64,000 nt of DNA from CALNYZ01 sp942490945 (GTDB taxonomy: Bacteria > Pseudomonadota > Gammaproteobacteria > UBA6429 > Thiohalophilaceae), in assembly GCA_942490945.1 (NCBI GenBank), contig CALNYZ010000044.1, forward strand, positions 806,001 to 870,000, read 5' to 3'. Shown here in pieces: positions 26,459-35,882 of this stretch. The position numbers and the translations under genes were made by a program. The notes beneath the pieces were generated by a model. It was not told where the DNA came from. It worked only from the letters and a program-made list of their open reading frames with translations, and ran no database searches. How positions within the stretch are numbered: the stretch's first letter is position 1; each line of letters begins with the position of its first letter.

Positions 26459-27235
26459 ATGAAAATCAAAACTCTATACTTTCGGGTTGTAACCTTGTGC
26501 CTGCTGTTTCAGCCAGCGGTATTCCTTCATGCACTCGAATCACAAGTAAAAGAACAGTTTTTTATTAATTCACCAATCCACCCACCTGCTGTAACGAACA
26601 ATCATGACGGCTTTGAAGATTTGTTAGCGATGGAACTATTCAAACGTATGGGTTTAAATCCCGTTATTCATAACGTTCCCGCTGAAAGAGGACTCAAAAA
26701 CCTGAACGCTGGTTATGATGATGCCATTCTTTCGCGCGTTGCAGGACTACAGAAATCTTATCCTAATATCGTACAAATTGATGAACCGGTTAATGAACGC
26801 CAGTACATCGCGTTTGCACGCAAAGATATTAAGGTCAACAATTGGGCTGACCTGAAAATTTATAACGTGACACACGTCATTGGCTGGAAAATTTTTGAAA
26901 AGAATGTCAAACAATATCGCACCATAACACCCGTTCGTGAACCTTACGTTATGTTCACACTGCTGGATAAAGACAGGGCAGATGTGGCTTTATATGGACT
27001 GGATGCAGGCAAACTTCTAATTAAACAAATGGGTTTAAAGAATATCCATCCGGTTTTTCCACCCCTGGCAGTCAGGAAAAAATATTTTTATCTGAACAAG
27101 AAACATGCCCATCTGGTCCCGTTGGCAAACGAGACGTTGCGTAAAATGAAATCCGATGGGACGTTTGAACGGTTGCGTAAACAGGTTTTAACTAATCTAA
27201 TGCAGCCAGAAAATAATGCTCCGGTGAATCAATAA
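26459..27235 (+). CDS. family-3-type periplasmic solute-binding protein
   Basis: The 258-residue protein has a signal peptide (VVTLCLLFQPAVFLHA). The two-lobed family-3 pattern follows: EDLLAMELFKRMGLNPVIHNVPAERGLKNLNAG, SRVAGLQKSYPNIV, and YIAFARKDIKVNNWADL in the hinge region. Its end matches the family too (LANETLRKMKSDGTFERLRKQ). Proteins of this type without an adjacent permease usually act as sensors or are orphans. The ligand is unknown. The ATG at 26459 has no strong ribosome binding site. It is monocistronic between the BLUF and cysteine-repeat genes. Confidence 0.75.
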   Translation: MKIKTLYFRVVTLCLLFQPAVFLHALESQVKEQFFINSPIHPPAVTNNHDGFEDLLAMELFKRMGLNPVIHNVPAERGLKNLNAGYDDAILSRVAGLQKSYPNIVQIDEPVNERQYIAFARKDIKVNNWADLKIYNVTHVIGWKIFEKNVKQYRTITPVREPYVMFTLLDKDRADVALYGLDAGKLLIKQMGLKNIHPVFPPLAVRKKYFYLNKKHAHLVPLANETLRKMKSDGTFERLRKQVLTNLMQPENNAPVNQ

Positions 27236-27357
27236 CATTAGCATGGTTTTCTGTCGTGCGTTAAAAAAATATAAATAGTCGTTTATCTTTTTCAGGTTGT
27301 ATTTAACATGCACGGTTCGTACCAGATAAATAACAAATAATAAACAAAGGGAAACAT

Positions 27358-28644
27358 ATGCGCCTGATTTTGATCTTTATAACTTTTATAGTCAGTCTCG
27401 GTTTTTCATCCAACCTGTTCGCTGCGAATTGCGGTGGCCTTAATCAGGTACCCTGTACGATTTTTCAACGCGACATCATCAAGTATGGAAGTTGTGATAG
27501 AAATCTCAAGGAAGACTTTATACAAAAACGATGTATCAGTAACGCTGCCAAACCTGCGCCAGTTATTGCTCCTCAACCACGCCCAGGAAATTGTGGCAGA
27601 CAAAATCAGCCACCGTGTGGTCCGTCAATCCATTACACTCCATGCGAACATCCGACGCAGCTATATCTCCGTAATGGCAGATGTATGAGTCAACAATCCA
27701 TTCAGGCAGAAGAAAATCGCATAAGGCAGCAACCTGTAAACTGTGGCGCACTGGGCCAACGCCCCTGTTCAATAGTGGAAAAAATCCCTTCGTGCAATGG
27801 ATTGCTGGTAGAAGACTTTATTAAAGGCCAGTGTGTTAAACCGCTACCGCCACCGAAAGCGACACAAGACGTAATAAATGAAATGCAGCGCATGGTTAAA
27901 AACACAAGCGGTGATTTAAGATGGCTTGCCGATACCGTAAACCAGCACATGCAAGCTTTAGCAAGAAACCCGAATCTGCGACAACAGGCCATCGCGGCAG
28001 CAAACAATAACAGGCCCGCTGAAGCAGCCCGAATTATGCAAGTGCAAGGCCTCGTCAACAAATTGAAACGTGCGCATGGTAAGGCACTACAGGATAACCC
28101 GCATCTGGATTTTGCTTTACATGAAGGACCTTATAAAACACAAACAATCGCGCATAATACTCTAACCCAGACTAATGATTACACTATTCAGTTAACCGAC
28201 GCTTCTGTCGCACCCGTTAGTAATCCACTGGTATTCAAAACCATCTCCATTCAACTTGCGTCGTTTGATGCATCATTTGGGATAGGTGGCGGTGGTGATT
28301 CTGGAATCATGATACAACAAACATACCCTATATCCTGTTTATATTACGGTGGCTCATGGAGTTTAGGTACCTCAGTTGGCGCTGATGGGGGCGCGGGCGT
28401 TGGTCTCTGGTTTGAGCAACAACTACCTCACCCCAAAGATACTGTGCATAAGGATGCCTATAGCAACGCACACGGGCTGGTTCTTGCAGGTGGCGCAGGC
28501 GCAGGTGCATCTTCCACGTTCTGGTGGGATATATACTCAGGAAAATTTCAGGGCATACAACTGACTTTTTCGCTTGGCGCATCTGTTGAAGTTGAATACA
28601 CCCGCGGTGCTACAAAAATATATGGCTGTGGCATTGGTAGCTAA
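27358..28644 (+). CDS. secreted protein with three cysteine-rich repeats, unknown function
   Basis: The 428-residue protein has a clear signal peptide (FITFIVSLGFSSNLFA). Three repeats follow, at about residues 24-58, 78-109 and 127-159, each of the form N-C-G-x3-Q-x-P-C...C...C (NCGGLNQVPC, NCGRQNQPPC, NCGALGQRPC). Four Cys per unit suggests two disulfides each. After a helical linker, residues 290-428 are Gly-rich and strand-like (ASFGIGGGGDSGIM, SVGADGGAGVGLWFE, VLAGGAGAGASSTFW), recalling lipid-binding or ice-binding-type beta folds. The whole protein is unrecognised. The ATG at 27358 follows AAAGGGAAACAT. Confidence 0.7.
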   Translation: MRLILIFITFIVSLGFSSNLFAANCGGLNQVPCTIFQRDIIKYGSCDRNLKEDFIQKRCISNAAKPAPVIAPQPRPGNCGRQNQPPCGPSIHYTPCEHPTQLYLRNGRCMSQQSIQAEENRIRQQPVNCGALGQRPCSIVEKIPSCNGLLVEDFIKGQCVKPLPPPKATQDVINEMQRMVKNTSGDLRWLADTVNQHMQALARNPNLRQQAIAAANNNRPAEAARIMQVQGLVNKLKRAHGKALQDNPHLDFALHEGPYKTQTIAHNTLTQTNDYTIQLTDASVAPVSNPLVFKTISIQLASFDASFGIGGGGDSGIMIQQTYPISCLYYGGSWSLGTSVGADGGAGVGLWFEQQLPHPKDTVHKDAYSNAHGLVLAGGAGAGASSTFWWDIYSGKFQGIQLTFSLGASVEVEYTRGATKIYGCGIGS

Positions 28645-28683
28645 AGTTTGATAGGAACATCCAGGAATATTTATATGTACCCG

Positions 28684-29403
28684 TTATTCAACTTCCGCAT
28701 CGTGATAAACATTTTGCACGTCGTCAACATCGTTGAGTAAATCCAGAAACTTTTCCAGCATCGCGACATCATCACCACTGACCGGAGTGGATTGTTTGGG
28801 AATAAACTGAATTTCATCCACTTCAAAATCAATTTCACCAAACGCTTCGATCAAGGCTTGTTTGGCCTTGAAGTATTCGGTGTGCGGCGCAAACACTGAA
28901 ATTTTTCCGTCATCCATTTCAATGTCACTGACATCAACATCGGCGTTCATTAATGCTTCCAGTGCCGCTTCTTCGTCATCGCCATTAAAAACCAGAATAC
29001 AGGCATGATCAAACATATGGCTGACGCTGCCGGGTGTGCCGATTTTACATTTGGCCTTGTTAAAGCAGGTGCGCACATCGCCAATGGTGCGATTAGGATT
29101 ATCGGTAAGACAGTCAACAATCACCATGCAACCGCCGGGACCAAAGCCTTCATAGCGCGCGGGAAAATAATCTTCACCACCGCCACCGCTGGCCTTGGCA
29201 ATGGCTTTTTCGATGACGTGGGTCGGGACCTGATCTTTCTTGGCGCGTTCAATCAAACCCCGCAGAGCCAAATTTCCCGCCGGGTCCAGCCCGCCAGCCT
29301 TGGCGCACACGTATATTTCGCGACCGTAGCGGCTATAAACCTTGGCCTTGGCGTCCGAGGTTTTCGCCATGGAGTCCTTGCGATTTTGGTAGGCACGGCC
29401 CAT
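28684..29403 (-). CDS. YebC/PmpR family protein, YeeN type
   Basis: The 239-residue protein has the family hallmarks: MGRAYQNRKDSMAKTSDAKAK, GLDPAGNLALRGLIERAKKDQVP and YEGFGPGGCMVIVDCLTDNPNRT. The acidic C-terminal region follows. The YAYQNRK-type start and the SMAKTSDAKAKVYSRYGREIY pattern fit the YeeN subgroup. Members are reported both as transcription factors and as ribosome-associated factors that help translation through difficult sequences. It is cytoplasmic. It is monocistronic, converging with the cysteine-repeat gene. Confidence 0.92.
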   Translation of the reverse strand: MGRAYQNRKDSMAKTSDAKAKVYSRYGREIYVCAKAGGLDPAGNLALRGLIERAKKDQVPTHVIEKAIAKASGGGGEDYFPARYEGFGPGGCMVIVDCLTDNPNRTIGDVRTCFNKAKCKIGTPGSVSHMFDHACILVFNGDDEEAALEALMNADVDVSDIEMDDGKISVFAPHTEYFKAKQALIEAFGEIDFEVDEIQFIPKQSTPVSGDDVAMLEKFLDLLNDVDDVQNVYHDAEVE

Positions 29404-29591
29404 AAATTTCGCCTTGTGAGTGAAGAAAGCCGCAAATTCTACCGTGCTGGTGTGGTATTGGAAACCATTTTAAGCTGTAGCAGTTGTTGCTTGTGTTATG
29501 AGTCATAACACCGGCTAATATCGGGTATCCTAATGATTTATCTGGCTTTTAATTAGAAATTAACAGTTTGCAAAGATTTAAACCTGCTTAG

Positions 29592-31559
29592 CTAGACGTG
29601 TTTATACTGTTCATATAATTGCATTACACGAGGCAATGCCTGTTTAAACGCAGCGACGACTTCCGGATCAAAATGTTCACCACTTTCCTTGTCTAATAAT
29701 TCCAGCGCTTGTTCAACTGGCCAGGCGTCCTTGTAGGGGCGCTTCGATGTCAGCGCATCGAACACATCTGCTACCGCCACGATACGCGCGGACAAAGGAA
29801 TCTCTTCACCTGCCAGTTTATCGGGATAGCCCTGGCCATTAAATTTTTCATGATGCCCTGCGGCGATTTCGATACCAACCTGAAACACACTGCGACCGAC
29901 TGCATTCATTTGCGCTTCACAACGTTTTAACACTTCACAGCCGATCACCGGATGTTGTTGCATAATGGCAAATTCCTCGTCAGTAAGTTTGCCCGGCTTT
30001 AATAAAATACTGTCGCTGATGCCGACCTTGCCGATGTCATGCATGGGTGCGAAGTTCAGGATATCCCGCACATAATTGGCATTAATAAGATTTTTATATT
30101 TATCTGTTTTGCCCAGCTCTTCGGCAACCATGGCCGAGTAATGACTCATGCGAAACAAATGATCACCTGTTTCTGGGTCACGACTTTCTGCAAGCTTGGC
30201 AAGACCTTTCACCGTGGAAATCACCAGGCTTTCCATGCCGATGGTTTTTTCGAAACTGTGCCCTACCTGACTGGCGATATTGGATAAAAACTCCAGATGG
30301 TCTGCGTTATAGGCATTGTGTTGCACTGTGGCAAGTACCAGCACCGCGGTTTCCAGTTGATTGGAAAGTAATGGCAAATAAAAAATTGACGCCATGCCAT
30401 TTTGCTGTAATCGCTTTATGAAAGCATCATCCTGCCAGCTTATGCTTCCTGCCAGCGCCTGACATGAACAAAAGGGTTTGACATCCGTAATGGCTTGCTG
30501 AAACAATGATCCTTCATAGTTAAAGAGTTCATTTTCATCCATATCACTGCCTGTAATACTGTATTTACGATCAAGACGATATTCACTATTTTTCCCGGTC
30601 GTTCGCAATACACCAACCCACTGTATTGGTAAAAACACCGGAAACTCTTCAAACAGGAATTTCAGTGTATCGTCAAGCGTATCTGCCTGGTTGATCCGAT
30701 CTGTCAATCGAAACAGGGTCGATAACCTTGTTGTCAGATTATTAAACGAACTGGCCATGACGCCAATTTCATTTTTTATCAGTACCGGTATCTGATAATT
30801 TAATTCACCGCGTGCAACGCGATGAAAACCTGCAATGGCCGTATCAAGCGGACGAAATATTCGACGATATACAATTATAATAATCATGAGGCTGATCAAA
30901 GCAATGATACCAATTGCAGACTGATTCAACATTTTTATTTGTGACAGCTTCTGTTCCATCATGTCGCGAAATGTTGATGCCAGCTTTGCCGTGCTCAGTG
31001 CCAGCATTTGTTCATTTAATAAAATGTATTCTGCCGCCGCTTCCAGTCGTGGACCATCCGTGTCATGACCCAGTGTGCTTGTCAGGCCACTATGAAATTT
31101 TTCCCACACCTTGGCGGTCTCCATCATTTGCGAACGTGCATGTGCATTCCAGGTACAAACCAGCTTCTCATCTTTATTGCTGATTGATGGTACAGCGGCC
31201 AGACCAGTCCTGAGCAACAGCGGCTTTTCGACATGGATCAGTTCAGCCTTGATCGTGCGTTTTTTGAGTGAGTTGATAATGGCATCGAATTCCTTCACCT
31301 GTGTTTGCAAGTCCATGTTGAACAAACCCAGATCGCGCTTGTAGGCCGCATAGTCGCGCGGGGCCTGCTTGATATAATGGTTGCTTTGTGTAACCAGATT
31401 TTGCGTTATCACGCGCAACTGGCCAGCAAGGTTCAGAATAAGATAATCATGTTGCCGCAAGTTAATGAGATATATCGACGTAAACACCACGCCTAGCAGG
31501 GCCACCAATTGCACTGCAAGAATCGCCACAACCTGAAATTTAATGGTTTTAAACCACAT
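29592..31559 (-). CDS. membrane-bound HAMP-GAF-HD-GYP c-di-GMP phosphodiesterase
   Basis: The 655-residue protein has TM1 at residues 7-28 and a PilJ/nitrate-sensor-like helical periplasmic domain (LAGQLRVITQNLVTQSNHY). TM2 is at about 213-232, followed by HAMP, a GAF domain (about 290-430) and a complete HD-GYP domain. The HD-GYP ligands are visible: DPETGDHLFRMS, PMHDIGKVGISD, GHHEKFNGQGYP and VADVFDALTSKRPYK. It should hydrolyse c-di-GMP in response to an external or redox cue. It is transcribed alone. This is the best-conserved HD-GYP protein in the left half; the one at 36443-37834 is more unusual. Confidence 0.92.
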   Translation of the reverse strand: MWFKTIKFQVVAILAVQLVALLGVVFTSIYLINLRQHDYLILNLAGQLRVITQNLVTQSNHYIKQAPRDYAAYKRDLGLFNMDLQTQVKEFDAIINSLKKRTIKAELIHVEKPLLLRTGLAAVPSISNKDEKLVCTWNAHARSQMMETAKVWEKFHSGLTSTLGHDTDGPRLEAAAEYILLNEQMLALSTAKLASTFRDMMEQKLSQIKMLNQSAIGIIALISLMIIIIVYRRIFRPLDTAIAGFHRVARGELNYQIPVLIKNEIGVMASSFNNLTTRLSTLFRLTDRINQADTLDDTLKFLFEEFPVFLPIQWVGVLRTTGKNSEYRLDRKYSITGSDMDENELFNYEGSLFQQAITDVKPFCSCQALAGSISWQDDAFIKRLQQNGMASIFYLPLLSNQLETAVLVLATVQHNAYNADHLEFLSNIASQVGHSFEKTIGMESLVISTVKGLAKLAESRDPETGDHLFRMSHYSAMVAEELGKTDKYKNLINANYVRDILNFAPMHDIGKVGISDSILLKPGKLTDEEFAIMQQHPVIGCEVLKRCEAQMNAVGRSVFQVGIEIAAGHHEKFNGQGYPDKLAGEEIPLSARIVAVADVFDALTSKRPYKDAWPVEQALELLDKESGEHFDPEVVAAFKQALPRVMQLYEQYKHV

Positions 31560-31783
31560 CTGGTCGCCTTTTCCTACCTTTCTGACAGGTTATCGGCAAT
31601 TATAGTTTAAAAATGAATGGCCTCTTGCTGATCTGTAAAGCGATTACAACTCGGCGCGGTACTACGTGCATCGGATAGGTAATATGTGCAAGATCTCGTG
31701 CATAAATTCGGACAGGATACCCTCTAGGCAGACGCTTTTTTGTAGCCAGGTGCTTTACTTCTATGGCTGCCAGAACAGACGTT

Positions 31784-32269
31784 CTAGTCCTTTTTTACAA
31801 TGCTGGCGATATATTTGTAGCCCCGAATCTTGGCAGGCAGTGAATCATTGTCGATCACAGGTTCGCGATGCAGGTCGACCAGCGCATCGCCACCGTTTTT
31901 ACTCGCCAGCTCCTGCAGAGTTTGGATAGCTGCCTTGTCGTCGATCTTGCGCAGATAATGCTCTGCACCGGAGAGTGTGCTGTAGCTCCAGGCGGGGCTG
32001 CTGGCTTTATTAATCATAAAGTGATGTTCCCAATTGACAATACGATTCGGCTTGGTAAATGCATTCCATAACTTATAAAACAGCTGGATGTCGCTACTTT
32101 TTGTCAGTGCGCCCTGTGCGGGTGGATTCACCTTATCCAATAGATAGGGAGAATGTGCAAGTTTGTCTTCGAAATCCGATTTGCTGATATGCATCGCGGC
32201 AATACAACCAGCCAGGGACAGACTGACCAGAGACAGGCATAAAAATCGCAACAGGTTGATTGAGCGCAT
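31784..32269 (-). CDS. putative lipoprotein, unknown function
   Basis: The 161-residue protein has a lipoprotein signal ending LSLAGC (Cys22). The mature part is helical and polar (SDIQLFYKLWNAFTKPNRIV, LSGAEHYLRKIDDKAAIQTLQELA) and finishes with a strand KIRGYKYIASIVKKD. The mid-region GGDALVDLHREPVID is of the kind found in small lipoproteins that include a heavy-metal-binding-like YbjQ motif, but the resemblance is weak. The 224-base gap to its right (31560-31783 on the map) shows nothing recognisable. Confidence 0.55.
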   Translation of the reverse strand: MRSINLLRFLCLSLVSLSLAGCIAAMHISKSDFEDKLAHSPYLLDKVNPPAQGALTKSSDIQLFYKLWNAFTKPNRIVNWEHHFMINKASSPAWSYSTLSGAEHYLRKIDDKAAIQTLQELASKNGGDALVDLHREPVIDNDSLPAKIRGYKYIASIVKKD

Positions 32270-32390
32270 CAGGTTTTTCCTTCAATTAAATATCGTGAGA
32301 CCAATCATAATCATTAATTGTGTTATACGTATCATATATTAGTATGGGGTTAAGCCTTTACTGGCACATAACTCGAGGATAGTATTTCGA

Positions 32391-33581
32391 TTAAAAACTT
32401 ATGCTGACATAACGAAGCCGGCTGATTTTTTGTTTGCCGTCTTGCCGTTTTTCGACATACACCATATGCAGCCTGCCAGTGGCATCGAACGCCAGCGCGG
32501 GATGCGCCTGAATACCTTCACCGCTCGCCGCGGGTACAGGTTCATCACTACTCCAGCCCTGTTTGTCGCGCACGCTGTACCAGATATCCATGTTGCCATC
32601 ACGCGGGTCGTCCCATGCTGCGAACAGTTTATCTTTACTGTGCATGGCGATGTTCGCGTGCCATTGCGGATAACCTTCGCCGAGCATGTCCTGTACTTTT
32701 TCATCCTGACTAAACGTTTTGCCGGCATTATTGCTCATGGCGGAATACACATCATAGCCATTGACAAAATCACGTTTGTCCAGCCATATCACAGCAACAT
32801 GATTTTTTTTGTCATTGGCAAGTTGCGGGCGCATTGCACCAGTACCGGCACCGTATTTTGCATCGTGGTTTTTAACAAAGTCGTTCAGCACTTGCGCAGG
32901 TATAAAGCTTTTAGCTGCCGGCCTGAATACCGTCATCAGGCGCGTATGATGTTGTTCCCGATCTTCATAGGCAATACTTGTGCCCGCCGCCAACACACTG
33001 ATACTGGGATAACTTTGGTGTTGCTTTACGGGCGGCGTGACAAATTCAGGTGCCTGCACGGTTAACCTGTCTTTACTAATGACTAGCCGTCCGGTTTGCA
33101 AACGGTATATGCCATTGATCTGCGCAGCCCAGACAAAATAAATGTGTCCATTATTGTCCGTTGCCATACTCGCCTGACGCGCTTCAGTAGGTGAAATTTT
33201 TTGCGCCGCGCTGCAACTTCCCTCGCGACACACACAGGCTTCTATATATTTGTTTTTTTCCCACATCACGATATAACGATCACCAACTACGCTAACAACC
33301 GGATCATACGCGGCGCCGTTGTTTGATACTTTTAATGCAGCAGAAAATGCAGACTGCTGATGTTGTTTGAAAGAAATATAAATTTCTGCCTTGCCGGTGC
33401 GATTGTCTTCCCACACCACCGCCAGCGATCTATTCGTTACGGCCAGTGCGCGCGCGGTATTCTGTTGCAGGTGATGCACGCCTTTATCGGTGAGTTCGCT
33501 GATCGTAATGGCGGAAGAAAACTGCACCGCAAGTAACGGACAGGGGAAACACAATACCAGTGCCAATAATTTGTACTTCAT
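32391..33581 (-). CDS. secreted BNR/sialidase-like beta-propeller protein
   Basis: The 396-residue protein has a signal peptide (LLALVLCFPCPLLA). Repeated propeller blades follow, each with an S/T-x-D/N-x-G or W-x-D-x-R motif: VVWEDNRTGKAEIYISFK, IWLDKRDFVNGYDVYSAMSNNAG and AWDDPRDGNMDIWYSVRDKQG. Asp-box-like NNAGKTFS is present. It is therefore a six- or seven-bladed sialidase-superfamily propeller. The catalytic Arg triad and Tyr of true sialidases cannot be confirmed, so binding rather than cleavage is possible. It overlaps the thioredoxin-like gene by 4 bases, which suggests that its disulfides are handled by that partner. Confidence 0.7.
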   Translation of the reverse strand: MKYKLLALVLCFPCPLLAVQFSSAITISELTDKGVHHLQQNTARALAVTNRSLAVVWEDNRTGKAEIYISFKQHQQSAFSAALKVSNNGAAYDPVVSVVGDRYIVMWEKNKYIEACVCREGSCSAAQKISPTEARQASMATDNNGHIYFVWAAQINGIYRLQTGRLVISKDRLTVQAPEFVTPPVKQHQSYPSISVLAAGTSIAYEDREQHHTRLMTVFRPAAKSFIPAQVLNDFVKNHDAKYGAGTGAMRPQLANDKKNHVAVIWLDKRDFVNGYDVYSAMSNNAGKTFSQDEKVQDMLGEGYPQWHANIAMHSKDKLFAAWDDPRDGNMDIWYSVRDKQGWSSDEPVPAASGEGIQAHPALAFDATGRLHMVYVEKRQDGKQKISRLRYVSISF

Positions 33582-34078
33582 TTTGACTGTTTTAAAAACT
33601 GGTTAATGGTCTGATTTTTATAATGCTTGCCCTGCACATAGGCATCAAACTGGACAAACTCCTGCACTGTTTTAAAACCGGGCGCCTTGAAGACGATGTT
33701 GCCGTTTGGTTCAAGATAAGCAAACAATGGCGTAGCGAATACATTCAGCCTTATACCCAGTTCGGCTTCCGTTATCACTTCGCCATCGGGCAGATTGAGA
33801 CGCTCGCCACCTTCGGCATCGACATACACCAGTACATAATTTTTGTTATACAAGCTGCGTAACTGCATGTCTGAAAATGTTTCCTTGTTGGTTTTTTCAC
33901 AAAAACCGCAGCCATATCGTCCAAAATACAGGAAAATATAACGGTTTTGTGCCCTGGCCGCCTCCAACCCGGCATCGAAACGCATAAACGGGTAGTTGGC
34001 AGGTGGATCAGCCTGTACGGTATTTACCAGGCAAAGACCGGCAAGAAGAATAAACCTATAGATGAATTTTATGGCCAT
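33578..34078 (-). CDS. periplasmic thioredoxin-fold protein with GCGFC motif
   Basis: The 166-residue protein has a signal peptide (FILLAGLCLVNTVQA) and a DUF255/thioredoxin_7-like fold: RYIFLYFGRYGCGFCEKTN, then VLVYVDAEGG and the cis-Pro segment VFATPLFAYLEPNG. The CGFC active site suggests a reductase or a SoxW-like protein. It is the first gene of a two-gene operon with the propeller protein (stop and start overlap by 4 bases). Length is normal for this class. Confidence 0.8.
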   Translation of the reverse strand: MAIKFIYRFILLAGLCLVNTVQADPPANYPFMRFDAGLEAARAQNRYIFLYFGRYGCGFCEKTNKETFSDMQLRSLYNKNYVLVYVDAEGGERLNLPDGEVITEAELGIRLNVFATPLFAYLEPNGNIVFKAPGFKTVQEFVQFDAYVQGKHYKNQTINQFLKQSK

Positions 34079-34288
34079 AATGTGCTGGTTACGCAGTTTT
34101 TTAAAGTATAACGTTGAATCCAGATTTTACTCAGATTTTTTGACGTTTTGTTGCCACTTTGCATCGCGTATAAGCTTACGTCTATAAAGTATGGCTGAGT
34201 CGGCACATTATTGTTTACCAGACTGACATCACTCGCGTTTGTTTTGTATGATAGGTATCTTGTAAATAATATTTTTGGCAGGTCAATT

Positions 34289-35125
34289 TTGTCAGCAGCG
34301 TTTATATCCACATTTGCTATCACCATCATTAAATATTCTGCTTATGGTCTGGGCATAGTGCTTTTATTTAATGTCTGGATTTATTTTCAGCAACCCGACA
34401 TGATTTTCTTCCCCGATAACAAACTGGTCAGCACGCCCAAAGATTGGGGCTTGAGCTATGACGAAGTGAAACTCACTACGGCAGATAATGTGCAACTACA
34501 CGGCTGGTATATACCTGCAAATAATTCAACGCAGGCTTTACTGTTTTTTCATGGTAATGCAGGCAATATTTCACACCGCGGTGACACGATTGCAATTTTT
34601 CACAGCCTTGGGCTGAATATATTAATTATTGATTACCGTGGTTATGGTAATAGTGCTGGCAGCATGAGTGAGACGGGCGCCTATCTGGACGCAATGGCGG
34701 CATGGCAATACCTGGTAAAGGGTCGCAACATTCAACCCGAAAATATTTTCATTTTCGGTCGCTCGCTGGGTGGTGCCGTAGCAGCGCAATTGGCAACACG
34801 CGTTCAGCCAAAAGGCCTGATACTCGAGTCGACCTTCAGCTCGGTTAAAGACATGGCCGATACCATGATGCCTGTTATGTCCCGACTGATTTATTTTCGT
34901 TATCGCTTTAACACAGCCGATATCATTCACCAGGTAAAATGCCCACTACTGCTCATACACAGTCAGGACGACGAGATTGTGCCCTATGAACTCGGCGAGA
35001 AAGTTTTCGCTGCCGCCAATTCACCGAAATACTTTTTTGCTCTGCAGGGCGGCCACAACGATGGTTTTATGCAAGACTTACGCGGCTACAAAAAAGCACT
35101 GCGTTGGTTTATACAAAAGCCATAA
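34289..35125 (+). CDS. membrane-anchored alpha/beta hydrolase (BEM46/FrsA-like)
   Basis: The start at TTG 34289 is preferred for its AGG-containing ribosome binding site; the frame is open back to 34211. One N-terminal membrane segment (YSAYGLGIVLLFNVWIYF) is followed by QQPDMIFFPDNKL, typical of the BEM46 group. The catalytic triad is visible: Ser in FGRSLGGAVA, Asp in SQDDEIVP and His in QGGHNDGF. The oxyanion HGNAGN is also present. It would be a serine hydrolase facing one side of the membrane. The substrate is unknown. It is divergent from the thioredoxin-propeller operon. Confidence 0.85.
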   Translation: MSAAFISTFAITIIKYSAYGLGIVLLFNVWIYFQQPDMIFFPDNKLVSTPKDWGLSYDEVKLTTADNVQLHGWYIPANNSTQALLFFHGNAGNISHRGDTIAIFHSLGLNILIIDYRGYGNSAGSMSETGAYLDAMAAWQYLVKGRNIQPENIFIFGRSLGGAVAAQLATRVQPKGLILESTFSSVKDMADTMMPVMSRLIYFRYRFNTADIIHQVKCPLLLIHSQDDEIVPYELGEKVFAAANSPKYFFALQGGHNDGFMQDLRGYKKALRWFIQKP

Positions 35126-35316
35126 TTCATTACAGCGCTTCAGATACATCACCTCATATACATTCGCTGCCAGTTTAATGTGAATTTATTCACGGAATTA
35201 AATTTACCTGTTATTGTCTCATCAACCGATGCTATCCACACTTGCTGTCTGATTTATTGTATAATAGCGTCACGTCAGCACTTATTTAGAACCATTTCCT
35301 CCGTTGGCGACTTTAA

Positions 35317-35775
35317 ATGTTAAAACAGGTTATATTGCAGGATACCCGCATGATCGCACCATCCCAGCACGAATTTTGTCCCAGCTGTCAACAGCAGATA
35401 ATGGCAGCCAAAGCACTGATCGAACCGTGTGCCGGAAAAGTCTGTGACAATGAAATTTATGAACAAATAAGTTACCAGTTCGCGACCTTACAATCACTGG
35501 CAGAGGCTCGTAACAAAGGTATACTCGCTATATATGCTCGCAGTCTGGCGAAATATGCGCGCAACCTCTACAACCAGGACAATGACAACATCCGGCAAGA
35601 TGAACATGCGTTACTGGTCGAAGGTATAAAGCTCGGCTTGTTGTGCGAAGACGGCACACTCTACGAAGCATGCCCTGAAATGAATTACGACAAACTGTGG
35701 GAGTTTACACAGCGTTTAAAAAATCATCGCCGTGATTTATTTGCAGACGAAAAGACAGCAAGTCACCAACTTTAA
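35317..35775 (+). CDS. hypothetical cytoplasmic protein with CxxC
   Basis: The 152-residue protein is soluble and mostly helical. An N-terminal FCPSCQQQ could bind zinc, together with EPCAGKVCD. The rest is amphipathic helix, ending in RLKNHRRDLFADE. No family is recognised. ATG 35317 and ATG 35350 are both possible starts. It converges with the sulfur-globule-like gene and shares the hairpin at 35835-35874. Confidence 0.5.
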   Translation: MLKQVILQDTRMIAPSQHEFCPSCQQQIMAAKALIEPCAGKVCDNEIYEQISYQFATLQSLAEARNKGILAIYARSLAKYARNLYNQDNDNIRQDEHALLVEGIKLGLLCEDGTLYEACPEMNYDKLWEFTQRLKNHRRDLFADEKTASHQL

Positions 35776-35834
35776 ATGGTAGGCCTTAACTGGTGTGATT
35801 TTTCTGTTGCACGCAATGTAAAAAATTCACAACA

Positions 35835-35874
35835 CTTCGGGTGTCAACCCGACCGACATGGGTTGAGCCCGAAG
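35835..35874 (-). terminator. hairpin terminator downstream of the sulfur-globule-like gene
   Basis: CTTCGGG-tgt-CAACCC pairs with GGGTTG-a-GCCCGAAG, giving a long imperfect stem. On the minus strand, TTTTTT follows about ten bases later. It sits between convergent genes and may serve both. Confidence 0.6.
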
Positions 35875-35882
35875 GCAGACAC

